A stretch of 64,000 nucleotides of DNA, taken from positions 1-64,000 of the forward strand of contig JBDRMB010000029.1 in NCBI GenBank assembly GCA_043812455.1. Reading direction: 5' to 3'. Positions 32,438-41,125 of the stretch are shown piece by piece; within the stretch, counting starts at the first letter, position 1, and every line of letters begins with the position of its first letter. A program made the position numbers and the translations under genes. The notes under the pieces are model-generated. The model saw only the letters and a list, made by a program, of their open reading frames with translations, had not been told where the DNA came from and searched no databases. The stretch comes from JABHQR01 sp043812455. Lineage in GTDB: Archaea; Nanobdellota; Nanobdellia; Woesearchaeales; GW2011-AR9.

Positions 32438-34630
32438 TCAAATCAGTTCTGGCACAGGCAATTCCTGGCTGTAATCATCCATGTTCGATAGGAACTCATA
32501 ATAGTAATCTTCATTGCTCGGACTAACTTCAAGAACATGGAACTGAATCATACTTCCTTCCTGCAAACTGGTCCAAGGTAATAACCACTGACCGCGGTAA
32601 CCGCCGATCAAATCTTCTTCATTAACAAGATAAATCAAAACATCATATTCAAAATCTGCACCAGACAATAACTGCACTTTAGTTTCTTCTAAGATTTCAG
32701 TATCTAACGTTGGTGAATAAACTAGCTCTACTTTATGTAATTCAGCACCACCTTGCAAGAACTCTCCTAGTTCTAATACATCAGAACTGGCACCGCCAGT
32801 TTCAAGATCCGTACCAGTTTCATTTCCAATAGTCTCATTTGTAGCTGTTTCAACTGGGGCTACTGGTGCACTTCCCGGGAAATATTTTATAGTTACTAAA
32901 GCAGTTTCATCATCATCTAATGCCTTACCATCTGATATGTCAAAACATAACACATCTTCACCTTGCATTTCAATTTCTTCATCAGTACAATCTCTTTCTT
33001 CAACTTGATGCTTAACAACTTCAACATCCGCCATACTAAATTCAACTAGTGGTCTCATCTCAAGTTCCACAACTAAGTCGTCACTTGAAACTACATATTG
33101 CCAAGTTTCAAGATAACTTTCTTTATTACCGCGCATGATTGCTGCTGCACAGTATGGGAATTGATCACTAAGTCCAGCAACATCGCCTCGCTCTTCAAAG
33201 TCATATTCAGTTTGACCCATTTCACACTTATAACGGATACAAGTATAACTTATGTTAACACCATCTAAAGGTTCTCTATAATACACACCTGTTGCTTCAT
33301 TAGAAACTAAAGAATAAGTTTCTATACTCATCGGAACATAACTTGGACTGTTATAACAATAATCTTCATCAGTCACACTTGGAATATTTTGCGATTCTCT
33401 AGCAATTGCCGGACCTTTGTAAGGATAATTTCCAATCAGGTTTACAGTAAATGCCATCTGAAAAACTCCACCACTTTGTTCATCACGCAATTCAATAATT
33501 ACTGGGTAAATTACATCGTAAGTAAACTTCCAATTCTGGATACATAAGAAAGATAACATTGTTCCTCCGCCTAGACGATCACTGGTCATATAATTTCCTT
33601 CTCGAGGAGTTACCTGGAAAGTAAACGGATAAGTATTTTCAAATTTAAAAACTCCAGAAATGTCTTCATCATAATGTTCAATATCCCACACATAATGGTT
33701 TTGATAATAAGGTAAGTCATCAGGGAAATCTTGATAATCTGTCCCGTCAATCTTAAGGTTACGCAAATTTATCCGTAACATATCTTTTAAAGTATTTTCA
33801 GCAGTATCTACTCTCCACTTCTTTTCGTTACAGCTTATTTCCATTCCAGCAACTGGTACATCTTCATGCTCTAACGCGATCAAATCCTGAGTAATATCTT
33901 CTAATTTTAAAGTATCCATTTCAGAGTCAAGAACTGCGTCAGCCATTTCATATAAACTTTTGAACCTGATCCGAGATTCAGCAGTATGATCAATCAGTTC
34001 TGCTACCAATTCCCCTTCTTTATCTTTAACCAATAAGTTCCAATGAACATTAAACTGAGTTTTCCCACTAAGAAATTCAGTATCTGCTTCAATGTCGCTA
34101 ATTTCTACAATGTCATAAGTTTCCTGGAAAACTTCTGGATCGAACAAACAAGAAGGAACATTTTCTTCTATATAATCATCAACTTGAATTTTAATCTCAT
34201 CTAAACTTGGCTGATCAATCTCAGCACCATTTGCCCATAACGGAACATACATAAACGGTGAAAGTTGGATACTCCAAGTGATATCATCAGTATAACGTTC
34301 TGGAACTTTAACATAACCGCCTTGTTTTCCAGCCAAAAGTAACGCTTCTTCCCCAACATTAGTTATACAATCAGTAACATAAGTTTCGACTGCCCCTTTC
34401 TGGATTAAAATTAAATCCTGACCAGGAAGTTTGATAAGTTCTTGCTGTAAAAGAATGATTAAAGCTACTGCAATTAACAAAATTATTCCTAAAATTATGT
34501 AAACTGTAACCTGAGCTTTTCTATTTGATCTGTTGAGTATGTTGAGCGCATTTTTTCTTGCGTTGAGCCTTGAAAATAGGTTAGAACTAGCACTACTTTT
34601 ACCTCTATCACCACTCTTACTAAACATCAC
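32438..34630 (-). CDS. Pilin-like N-terminus surface protein, 730 aa
   Basis: A 730-aa protein whose N-terminal region (RSNRKAQVTVYIILGIILLI) fits the archaeal class III (type IV pilin) signal: a basic Lys-Ala before Gln-Val, then a hydrophobic helix at about residues 38-62. The remaining ~660 residues are predicted extracellular, acidic, beta-rich and Cys-containing, far longer than a normal pilin. It may be a pseudopilin-like anchor for the surface proteins encoded downstream. It is the first gene of a six-gene minus-strand run that reaches 21.9 kb. TATA-like sequence (TTTATATAATATAAAA, about 34664-34682) lies upstream. Processing by a class III signal peptidase is inferred from the motif alone. 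Confidence 0.72.
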   Translation of the reverse strand: MMFSKSGDRGKSSASSNLFSRLNARKNALNILNRSNRKAQVTVYIILGIILLIAVALIILLQQELIKLPGQDLILIQKGAVETYVTDCITNVGEEALLLAGKQGGYVKVPERYTDDITWSIQLSPFMYVPLWANGAEIDQPSLDEIKIQVDDYIEENVPSCLFDPEVFQETYDIVEISDIEADTEFLSGKTQFNVHWNLLVKDKEGELVAELIDHTAESRIRFKSLYEMADAVLDSEMDTLKLEDITQDLIALEHEDVPVAGMEISCNEKKWRVDTAENTLKDMLRINLRNLKIDGTDYQDFPDDLPYYQNHYVWDIEHYDEDISGVFKFENTYPFTFQVTPREGNYMTSDRLGGGTMLSFLCIQNWKFTYDVIYPVIIELRDEQSGGVFQMAFTVNLIGNYPYKGPAIARESQNIPSVTDEDYCYNSPSYVPMSIETYSLVSNEATGVYYREPLDGVNISYTCIRYKCEMGQTEYDFEERGDVAGLSDQFPYCAAAIMRGNKESYLETWQYVVSSDDLVVELEMRPLVEFSMADVEVVKHQVEERDCTDEEIEMQGEDVLCFDISDGKALDDDETALVTIKYFPGSAPVAPVETATNETIGNETGTDLETGGASSDVLELGEFLQGGAELHKVELVYSPTLDTEILEETKVQLLSGADFEYDVLIYLVNEEDLIGGYRGQWLLPWTSLQEGSMIQFHVLEVSPSNEDYYYEFLSNMDDYSQELPVPELI

Positions 34631-34786
34631 TTAAAGGATAACTTTTCCGTTTATAAAGCTTCTGTTTTATATAATATAAAATAAAGGAGAGAAAACACCT
34701 AATGAAGCATTAAATAAAGGACTAAAATTAATAATTAAAATATTAAAACTATATCAAAATGAAAAAATTAAAATTGCACTTAACAA

Positions 34787-36246
34787 TTACTTAATTTTCC
34801 TAACCTTAAATCCTTCCTTTTGATCATCAACAGAATAACCTTTCTTGGTCAGTTCATCCCTTAATTTGTCTGAAGTTGCCCAATCTTTAGTTTGCCTAGC
34901 TTTTTCCCGTTCTTTTGCAAGTTTCAGAATTTCAGCAGGAATCTTTTCTTCCTTAACATTTTCAAGACCCAATCCAAACACTTGGTCAAAATAATACAAT
35001 AAACATAACTTCTCGTTATCCTTAACAGTACTGTCTTTAAGCAAGTCCCACATTGTTGCTAAAGCTTGTGGAGTATTCAAATCATCACTAACTTGTTCCA
35101 AAAACAGGTCTTGATATCTTCTAGCTACACCTGAAAATTTTTCAGGATTAAGTTTTCCCTTACCAATTTTAACTTCTTCCTTCAAATCTAAAACTCGCTC
35201 AACCAACTTTTCTCGAGCAGTTTTAGCGGACTCTAAAGCTTCATAGTCAAACATTAACGGCTTTCGGTAAACTGTTCCTAAGCAGAAATATCTATAATCA
35301 AGTGCAACAAAACCTTTTTCTTTCAAAGTAGATAAAGTGACAAAATTATCACCAGACTTGGCCATCTTTTCTCCTTTCTTCAAAACGAGAAATTCATTAT
35401 GTAACCAATATTTAACCCACGGTTTTTTACCAGTTGCAGCTTCTGACTGTGCAATTTCATTTGTATGATGTACAGGAATATGATCAATGCCACCACAATG
35501 AATGTCAAATTGTTCGCCTAGATATTTCATGCTCATTGCTGAACATTCCAAATGCCAGCCAGGATAACCCATCCCAAACGGAGAATCCCACTTCATTTCT
35601 TGTTCATCAAACTTAGATTTGGTAAACCATAACACAAAATCATAGGGATTTTTCTTGTTTATGTCTTTTTCAACCCTTGCTCTTGCCTTTTCTCCATCTT
35701 CTTCCAGATTCAATCGTGCAAGTTTTCCATAATCTTTCAGTTTAGAAGTATCAAAATAAACATTTCCGCCCGCTTGATAAATGAAACCTTTTTTCTCTAA
35801 TTTTTTTATCAGTTCAATCTGTTCCTTGATATGTTCAGTGGCTTTGGGAAATACTTTTGGAAATAAAAGATTCAGTTCCTTAATGTCATTCTTGAAAGCT
35901 TTAGTGTAAAAATCTGCAACTTCCCAAACAGTCTTTTTTTCACGTTCAGCACCTTTCAATAATTTATCTTCTCCAGTGTCAGCATCAGAAGTAAGATGTC
36001 CAACGTCAGTGATGTTCATGATATGTTCAACTTTAAAACTATTCAACTCCAGAACTCTTCTCAAAACATCTTCAAAGATATAACTACGCAAATTTCCGAT
36101 ATGTGCATAATTGTAAACAGCATGCCCAAAATTTCTTATTTAGAAACTTTGTTTGGCCCGCAACAATATATGCCCACAGATTTGGAATTTATTGGTTCAA
36201 ATGTTTCTTTTTTCCTAGTTAAAGTATTATATACTTTTAATTTCAT
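34787..36246 (-). CDS. cysS: Cysteinyl-tRNA synthetase, reading frame split by a 32-nt insertion
   Basis: Exon-like part 1 runs from ATG 36246 to 36153 (MKLKVYNTLTRKKE to GIYCCGP). The frame then hits TAA. Part 2 runs 36120-34787 in another frame, beginning VYNYAHIGNLRSYIF. Removing exactly 36121-36152 gives GIYCCGPTVYNYAHIGN, the CysRS consensus with its HIGH-type signature, and a 475-aa protein of normal length. The class I KMSKS-type loop appears as EKMAKSGDNF, and zinc-site sequences such as GWHLECSAMS are intact. It charges tRNA-Cys with cysteine. Because the rest is well preserved and the gene is normally essential, an intron is plausible. A frameshift pseudogene or another copy elsewhere in the genome cannot be excluded. 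It starts 2 nt after a LAGLIDADG endonuclease gene. Confidence 0.85.
36121..36152 (-). other. 32-nt interruption in cysS (possible mini-intron)
   Basis: On the minus strand the insert begins ACAAAGTTTC and ends TTTTGGGCATG. It can fold on itself: AAAGTTTCT pairs with AGAAATTTT (one G-U) around an AAATA loop. The flanking coding parts also pair: GCATATATTGT in part 1 with ACAATTATGC in part 2, with one bulged base. This nested arrangement recalls archaeal bulge-helix-bulge introns, and AAAC/GTTT could form a central 4-bp helix, but the bulges would be 8-9 nt and not the canonical 3 nt. The boundary that restores the CysRS consensus is CCA-A / CT-GTT. Confidence 0.55.
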
Positions 36247-36248
36247 CG

Positions 36249-37391
36249 TCACCCCACTACAAGGTTAATTAATTTGTTTTGTTTTCTGTCTAATGAATAT
36301 CCAATGTATTTATAAAATTTTGTGAGGCTACCTTTCCTAGCAATATGTAAATCAAAGCAGAGACTGTATCTTCCAGCATGTGTTCTACTCAAGCGACCTG
36401 CAAAAATTCTGTTTTTAATATCAAGTTCCTTAAGAATTTTGGATTCTCCTTGCAAAAGTTTAGGAGCTTTATTTAACTCACTCAGTAACTTTTTATCTTC
36501 AATTAGTCCTGATGCTTTCTTGATTGTAATAACCTTGGTTATATGTCCTGTAGGGAATTTGTTAATCAACATAAACTTATCAAGCAGTTCTAATTCTTTT
36601 ATTTGTTTTTTAGTTAAATTATTTAGATGCCTATAACGCGAAAGTGTGATATACCCATAATTTCCTTTCTTATCTTTGTACACTGAAGATTCATCATCAA
36701 ACGCTGCCTTCAAGTAATTCGCTTTCATTTCTTTAGTTCCTTTCTTTATCAACCAAGGTACTTCACCATCAACTGTCGCTTTTCTTCCAGAAATTGCTCC
36801 AACTCTTAATAAGGACTCACCAATTATAGATGAGCCAATTCTAAGCAGAATACAATTTCTTACAAATTCTTTTTGTATGTGAACCTCGCCAAATAATTTA
36901 TTTATTATTTTTATAAAATTCTCTGCAGATTGCTCCTCACCAGCAGCATATTTTGTTCTAAATTTGTTTCTTGCTTTCTTATCTTTGAAAATGCAACCAT
37001 CAGAAACAATTAATCCTAAAAGATAAGCACCATCTTCATTGTTGAGGTTTATTGGAAATTTTGGATTTTTTATAGAAATAACTTTCCCTTTTTTAGTCAT
37101 CAAGATTTTATCATTCATATAATTATAATTAATCCCTAAGTAATCCAACAATTTCTTAAGTTTCATAACAGAAACCATATTAACACCTTTATTGTTTATC
37201 AGATTATAAAATGTGGGACTACTCAAGTTCAATTCATTACAAAGCAGAGACAGGTTACCAGCTTTTTTAATTCCTTTTAGGATTAATTTTTCTAGTAGAT
37301 CATCTTTTAGTTCAAATAGAAATGTATCTTTAAGTTGATACCAATGAGTTTCCCAATGAGGGATTGCCAAATCTTCATTAATTGAATTCAT
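36249..37391 (-). CDS. LAGLIDADG homing endonuclease (stand-alone)
   Basis: A 380-aa protein with two LAGLIDADG helices: AYLLGLIVSDG at about 122-132 and YLKAAFDDES at about 226-235, each ending in the catalytic acidic residue. The N-terminal ~100 residues hold a helix-turn-helix-like segment (NLSLLCNELNLSSPTFYNL). A two-motif enzyme can cut DNA as a monomer at a long site. The start 37391 is supported by GGAGGT just upstream (an in-frame TTG at 37406 is less likely). Its TGA stop lies 2 nt before the cysS ATG, so the two are probably translationally coupled. It is not inside an intein or a recognisable intron, although cysS itself is interrupted ~100 nt downstream. Confidence 0.85.
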   Translation of the reverse strand: MNSINEDLAIPHWETHWYQLKDTFLFELKDDLLEKLILKGIKKAGNLSLLCNELNLSSPTFYNLINNKGVNMVSVMKLKKLLDYLGINYNYMNDKILMTKKGKVISIKNPKFPINLNNEDGAYLLGLIVSDGCIFKDKKARNKFRTKYAAGEEQSAENFIKIINKLFGEVHIQKEFVRNCILLRIGSSIIGESLLRVGAISGRKATVDGEVPWLIKKGTKEMKANYLKAAFDDESSVYKDKKGNYGYITLSRYRHLNNLTKKQIKELELLDKFMLINKFPTGHITKVITIKKASGLIEDKKLLSELNKAPKLLQGESKILKELDIKNRIFAGRLSRTHAGRYSLCFDLHIARKGSLTKFYKYIGYSLDRKQNKLINLVVG

Positions 37392-37530
37392 TTTTATTAC
37401 CTCCAAGTTTCCACCTACTTAAACTTGGAGTTAGTTAGAAAAAGAGTAGTATAGCGTAACTCATTAAATTTCTTTATGTAAGGCAAAAGAATTTTATTGG
37501 GAGTTTTGCGTAGCTCTCTTTCTCTATTTT

Positions 37531-37552
37531 ACTAGTTAAACTAGTATATAAA
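37531..37552. promoter_or_regulatory. Palindrome next to a two-way TATA box
   Basis: ACTAGT-TAA-ACTAGT (37531-37545) is a perfect inverted repeat and abuts TATATAAA (37545-37552), which also reads as TTTATATA on the other strand. It could serve the leftward endonuclease gene (leader about 130 nt) or a rightward RNA covering the folded region at 37566-37628. A regulator-binding site is likely; which protein binds is unknown. Confidence 0.4.
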
Positions 37553-37565
37553 GAATTTGTATACT

Positions 37566-37628
37566 TGACCAGTGTATTTCGCTAGAAATAAACAGAAAAT
37601 CTCTGATTTTCAAGTGGGTATGTGGTCA
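37566..37628. ncRNA. Possible three-way-junction RNA
   Basis: TGACCA (37566-37571) pairs with TGGTCA (37623-37628), enclosing two perfect hairpins: ATTTC-GCTA-GAAAT (37576-37589) and GAAAATC-TCT-GATTTTC (37595-37611). The result is a 63-nt three-way junction in a 247-nt gap between two leftward genes. Both strands can fold this way. The TATA box at 37545 would start a rightward transcript close to its left edge. No known RNA class matched. Confidence 0.35.
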
Positions 37629-37638
37629 GATATATTAA

Positions 37639-38127
37639 TTACTTAACCTTAACATAATTTGTCAACCCCTGAGTTATTAACAATACTGCTAACGCCCCCA
37701 AACATAACGATATTAACCAAACCAGATATCCAAATGCCTTAATCATACTTGCTAGCATTATTACCTCAGAAATAAATTGCGCAACAATTTTAGAACTTGA
37801 TGCTGAATATTCTAGATATACTTCAGAACTGTTATCTTTCTGAACATTACGATATTCATCTTCAGTTAAACTATATTTTGACATTAAATAGTTATTATTA
37901 GTTTCTCCTACTTCTGCCCAAGATTCAGCAATATCTCTAATTCCTGAGACTAGAATTGCATCATCAGTATCATCATAAACATCATTTAAATCCCCTAAAA
38001 GTAAATCATAAGCAACATAATACGATCCAGCCAGTGCTAAAAATAGGAATACACAACCAAAAGCAATCTGCACCAAAGCAATATCTTTTAGAATTTTATT
38101 TTTATCTTTTATATCTTTCATTTTCAT
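37639..38127 (-). CDS. Two-helix membrane protein, unknown
   Basis: A 162-aa protein with membrane segments at about 17-42 (IAFGCVFLFLALAGSYYVAY) and at about 125-155 (MIKAFGYLVWLISLCLGALAVLL), separated by an ~85-residue acidic loop that is probably extracellular. There is no recognised domain. It begins directly after the stop of the HD-family gene, with no base between, and is the last gene of a four-gene leftward run (endonuclease, ThiI-like, HD, this gene). The position suggests cotranscription only; a shared function is not evident. Confidence 0.65.
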   Translation of the reverse strand: MKMKDIKDKNKILKDIALVQIAFGCVFLFLALAGSYYVAYDLLLGDLNDVYDDTDDAILVSGIRDIAESWAEVGETNNNYLMSKYSLTEDEYRNVQKDNSSEVYLEYSASSSKIVAQFISEVIMLASMIKAFGYLVWLISLCLGALAVLLITQGLTNYVKVK

Positions 38128-38790
38128 CTACCGTTCAGCCTTTTTCAAGTCTTTCCACCAATCATTGCAACTGATGGTTTCAATTTCCTTTAACATTCTC
38201 TTTGAATTTTCAGTCACTAAAACTTCTCTGATATTATCAATCCAGTTCTGAGCATCTTTATATCCAATTTCAATATATTCTTTTGCTTGGAAGGCATTTT
38301 CAAGCAGGTCAGCATCCCTAGCGATGATAGATTCTTTAGTTTTCTGCGCTTGAAATTCTTCATGAAATCCAAATATCTCTTCGCCAACATCCCCAAGATT
38401 TTCGGTCTGCTCTCCATGTGCAGCAGTTTCAGCTTTTCTGAAATCAATATAACGATGTCCTACTTTGTGTAAATCATTTAATCTTGCCTCATGTAAATCA
38501 TTAAACAAGCACATCATTGTAACTTTATTAACATCAACACTACTAACATTAATATTATCTTTTCCTTTGAAGCTGTCTTTACTTTTTCCAGAGCCATTTT
38601 CCATCTTTGCAAGAACATAACCTATAACCGCTGCCCGAAAACTGTGTTCAGCAACATTTTCTGGATCTTTAACATTGATCAGCCACCAGCCACTTCTTTT
38701 AACATGTTTGAGAGCACCTAGTTCAAATAAAAAGTTAGTAAAATTGTTTACTTCACTAATTTTATTACTTTTAGCCATTGTTTTTGCCAT
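38128..38790 (-). CDS. HD-family (YfbR-like) phosphohydrolase with altered HD motif
   Basis: A 220-aa protein of the HD superfamily related to 5'-deoxynucleotidase YfbR and archaeal HD proteins. It begins FELGALKHVKRSGWWL, with NVAEHSFRAAVIGYVLA giving the first metal-ligand His. The second motif, usually HD, reads LFNDLHEARLNDLHK, that is Asn-Asp where His-Asp is expected. RDADLLENA provides the final Asp. The Asn may weaken metal binding, or the neighbouring His could substitute; this cannot be decided here. The family removes phosphate from nucleoside monophosphates. It lies 3 nt downstream of the ThiI-like gene. Confidence 0.75.
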   Translation of the reverse strand: MAKTMAKSNKISEVNNFTNFLFELGALKHVKRSGWWLINVKDPENVAEHSFRAAVIGYVLAKMENGSGKSKDSFKGKDNINVSSVDVNKVTMMCLFNDLHEARLNDLHKVGHRYIDFRKAETAAHGEQTENLGDVGEEIFGFHEEFQAQKTKESIIARDADLLENAFQAKEYIEIGYKDAQNWIDNIREVLVTENSKRMLKEIETISCNDWWKDLKKAER

Positions 38791-38793
38791 CTT

Positions 38794-39408
38794 TTACAAT
38801 TCTAACACTTCAGCTTTATTTAAACTTTCTTCTTGTAAAGTCTTCAGGTCTAGCTTTTTTAATTCCAGTTCAATATTCTCTTGCTTAGATCTAGTTGCAG
38901 GGTGTTTCGGTCCGAGCAAACAACAGATTTCTGGTCCTTTCGAAATTTCATAAGTTTCAATTTCTTTGGCAATTTCAATGATTTCTTGTTTGTCGTAAGT
39001 CAAAAGTGGCCGGAGAATTTCTAAGCTTAGTTGGCTGCTGATAACTTCAAGATTACTCAATGTCTGGCTGCTTACTTGCGCAAGATTTTCTCCTGTGATC
39101 AAAAATTTAGCGCCTTCTTTTTCAGCGACCATCTCTGCTGCTTGGAACATGGCAATCTTTTGCAAGATGAAATAATTCTTATGCTGACACTTATTTACTA
39201 ATTCTTTAAGCACATTAGCAAAAGGCACTAAATAAACTTTTTTAACGCCAAGCTTCTTAACCAGCTCTTTTACTTTGTCTAACTCTTTCTCATCGGTCAA
39301 CGGCACTTGATGGAAATGCACTGCAATGATGTCTAATTTTTCTTTCATTAGGTACCCTGCAACTACTGAATCAAATCCCCCTGACAAGAGTAATATGGCT
39401 TTTTTCAT
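38794..39408 (-). CDS. ThiI-like PP-loop ATPase (tRNA thiolation domain only)
   Basis: A 204-aa protein with the PP-loop SGGFDSVVAGYLM near the N-terminus, GENLAQVSSQTLSNL in the middle, and a C-terminal CCLLGPKHPATR typical of the ThiI catalytic domain. It lacks the ferredoxin-like and THUMP domains of full ThiI, as in several archaeal short forms. The expected chemistry is ATP-dependent activation of tRNA uridine for 4-thiouridine formation. An ATGA overlap with the upstream endonuclease gene and the GGAGG 14 nt before it favour ATG 39408 over ATG 39429. Which tRNA-binding partner it uses is not visible. Confidence 0.8.
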   Translation of the reverse strand: MKKAILLLSGGFDSVVAGYLMKEKLDIIAVHFHQVPLTDEKELDKVKELVKKLGVKKVYLVPFANVLKELVNKCQHKNYFILQKIAMFQAAEMVAEKEGAKFLITGENLAQVSSQTLSNLEVISSQLSLEILRPLLTYDKQEIIEIAKEIETYEISKGPEICCLLGPKHPATRSKQENIELELKKLDLKTLQEESLNKAEVLEL

Positions 39409-40826
39409 CTTTTTATTGGAATCCTCCATTTTTGAACTTGACTATTAATTTTATATTTATAGACTTTGCCCGATTTATAACGTTCCAAAACATCACAGCT
39501 TAACAAAAATTCTAAATATTTGTATAGAGTCGAATATCCAACTTCGGTTTCTCTGGAGATTTTAGATTTGAGCTCATAAAGAGTCTTGTCTTTACAATTA
39601 AACAACATTAAAAAATCACCGAGCTTTACACTCATGCTTGAGTGTGAGAAACGATTTAAATAATCAGTTGCTACTACTAGAGATGCCGGTTTGTAAGAAT
39701 AGTTTCTAGTTAATAATTCATATTTTGTAGTCCCAGGAAAAAATAAAAAAGATAAATCCTTATTACTTTTTTTCCTTACTTTTATTGTGTAACATCCTTT
39801 TTTGTCAACTTTTTTAGAACAATTGGAAATAATTTTCTTTTTATTAAAATAATTAGCTAAATCTACTGACATTAATTTACTTTTAGTTTGTAAATTTATG
39901 TTTCCATCTAATTCCACTGAACCATCAAATTGCAAAAAACCCCTGACAAATGCATCATTAAAAATTAATGAAGAAGTTTTAATAATTGAAGGGATACTTA
40001 CAGAATTAGATTTTGCTCCGTGATTAAAGCCTAAGAATTTTATTAAATGGCGAATAATTATCTTATTTCCTATTGTAAGGTGCCAAGCTCCTACTTCTTT
40101 AAACTTTTGAGGAGAATAAACAATTTCAAAGCAATTATTAAATTGTTTTGCTAATTTCTCCAAAGGTAATTTTGAACCTTCAACTATCCTTAAGAAATAA
40201 CTTACTTTAATTCTCTCAAAGCACCCATAATCTTTTACTATTGGAAGTAATTTAGCAATTGAATCTTCATTAGAACAAAATGTAAAATAACAGTGTTTTA
40301 TAGAAGAATCATAACAAACATTTACTTTCCTACCAAATTTCTTATTTACATCATCAATTAAACTAAGTTCTGGTTTAGTCTTAAAAATGATATTAATTCT
40401 CAATGGAAGCGTGCCATCAGCAGCATGAGCTCCCGCAATTTCACATAAGGGGATAGTTAATTGCTTCAAAGCCTTAACTTTTTGTGAAGTCGAGCCTGCA
40501 GTCTTGAGTAACTTTATATTAGAATTAATCTCTTTTACAAGTTTACTTTTGCTTTTGGAAGAAATTTTCAGCAATTCTAAAAATAGAGGTATGGAAAACC
40601 AGCTTTTACGAAAACTTAGATATTTTTCAATTGTATCATACGAACAATTCAACTGTTCTGCGAGATAATTAATTAAATCTTTTTTATATTGATATTTTTG
40701 AAGAATATCTCTTAAAATAAAATTGATAGTTCTCCTAGTCTCATTGTTTAAATCAAAACAAATCCATGAAAAAGGTCTTACATCTATCCTTTCATCGTGA
40801 AGTTCTAATAAATTGAATTTTTTCAT
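39405..40826 (-). CDS. LAGLIDADG-type endonuclease with flanking HTH domains
   Basis: A 473-aa protein. LAGLIDADG-like helices are CEIAGAHAADG (about 128-138) and FVRGFLQFDGS (about 295-305). The N-terminal ~100 residues include an HTH-like stretch (LAEQLNCSYDTIEKYLSF). The C-terminus has a winged-HTH pattern (KISRETEVGYSTLYKYLEFL). It overlaps the ThiI-like gene by 4 nt (ATGA). It shares layout, but little obvious sequence, with the endonuclease at 36.2 kb. Both may be selfish genes or domesticated DNA-binding proteins. No intron or intein boundary surrounds it. AT-rich divergent promoter sequence lies upstream. Confidence 0.75.
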   Translation of the reverse strand: MKKFNLLELHDERIDVRPFSWICFDLNNETRRTINFILRDILQKYQYKKDLINYLAEQLNCSYDTIEKYLSFRKSWFSIPLFLELLKISSKSKSKLVKEINSNIKLLKTAGSTSQKVKALKQLTIPLCEIAGAHAADGTLPLRINIIFKTKPELSLIDDVNKKFGRKVNVCYDSSIKHCYFTFCSNEDSIAKLLPIVKDYGCFERIKVSYFLRIVEGSKLPLEKLAKQFNNCFEIVYSPQKFKEVGAWHLTIGNKIIIRHLIKFLGFNHGAKSNSVSIPSIIKTSSLIFNDAFVRGFLQFDGSVELDGNINLQTKSKLMSVDLANYFNKKKIISNCSKKVDKKGCYTIKVRKKSNKDLSFLFFPGTTKYELLTRNYSYKPASLVVATDYLNRFSHSSMSVKLGDFLMLFNCKDKTLYELKSKISRETEVGYSTLYKYLEFLLSCDVLERYKSGKVYKYKINSQVQKWRIPIKR

Positions 40827-41125
40827 TGTTTTTAAATCACCAAGATATTAATTCATAATGAAGTAACATAAAATATTTCATCTTTCAGCGAAAGCTTAAT
40901 TTAGTAACTGAAGGTACTTACAAGGGATTTAAATGATTAAGTAGAAAATTAATTTATAAGCTTTACGTCGATAATTGATCAGACCCGATAAAAGTGCAAT
41001 CGCTTTTTGTTTTTTACTCATTTTTCTGAGCAATATATTTTTAACCTATTTTACAATACTTATCATATAACTTAAACAAAAAACTTAAAACGTTTAGATT
41101 ATTATTGATTAATACCTTCACAAAA
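40827..41125. other. Divergent intergenic region, no gene seen
   Basis: About 300 nt of AT-rich sequence between the leftward endonuclease gene and the rightward transglutaminase-like gene. TATA-like stretches occur near 40950 (AATTTATAAGC) and 41060 (TATCATATAAC). No ORF, tRNA or convincing long hairpin was found in it. Confidence 0.5.

Noticed and set aside
34631..34786. Short ORF between cysS and the pilin-like gene
   Set aside because: An open stretch exists on the + strand, but it has no suitable start codon or ribosome-binding site. It is treated as promoter and spacer.
36249..37391. Intein in CysRS containing the LAGLIDADG domain
   Set aside because: The endonuclease frame ends in TGA before the cysS ATG and lacks splicing-block residues. 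It is a separate gene.
39405..40826. Intron or intein hosting the second LAGLIDADG gene inside thiI
   Set aside because: The ThiI-like protein is complete as a PP-loop-only form, and no split ThiI N-terminus was found upstream.
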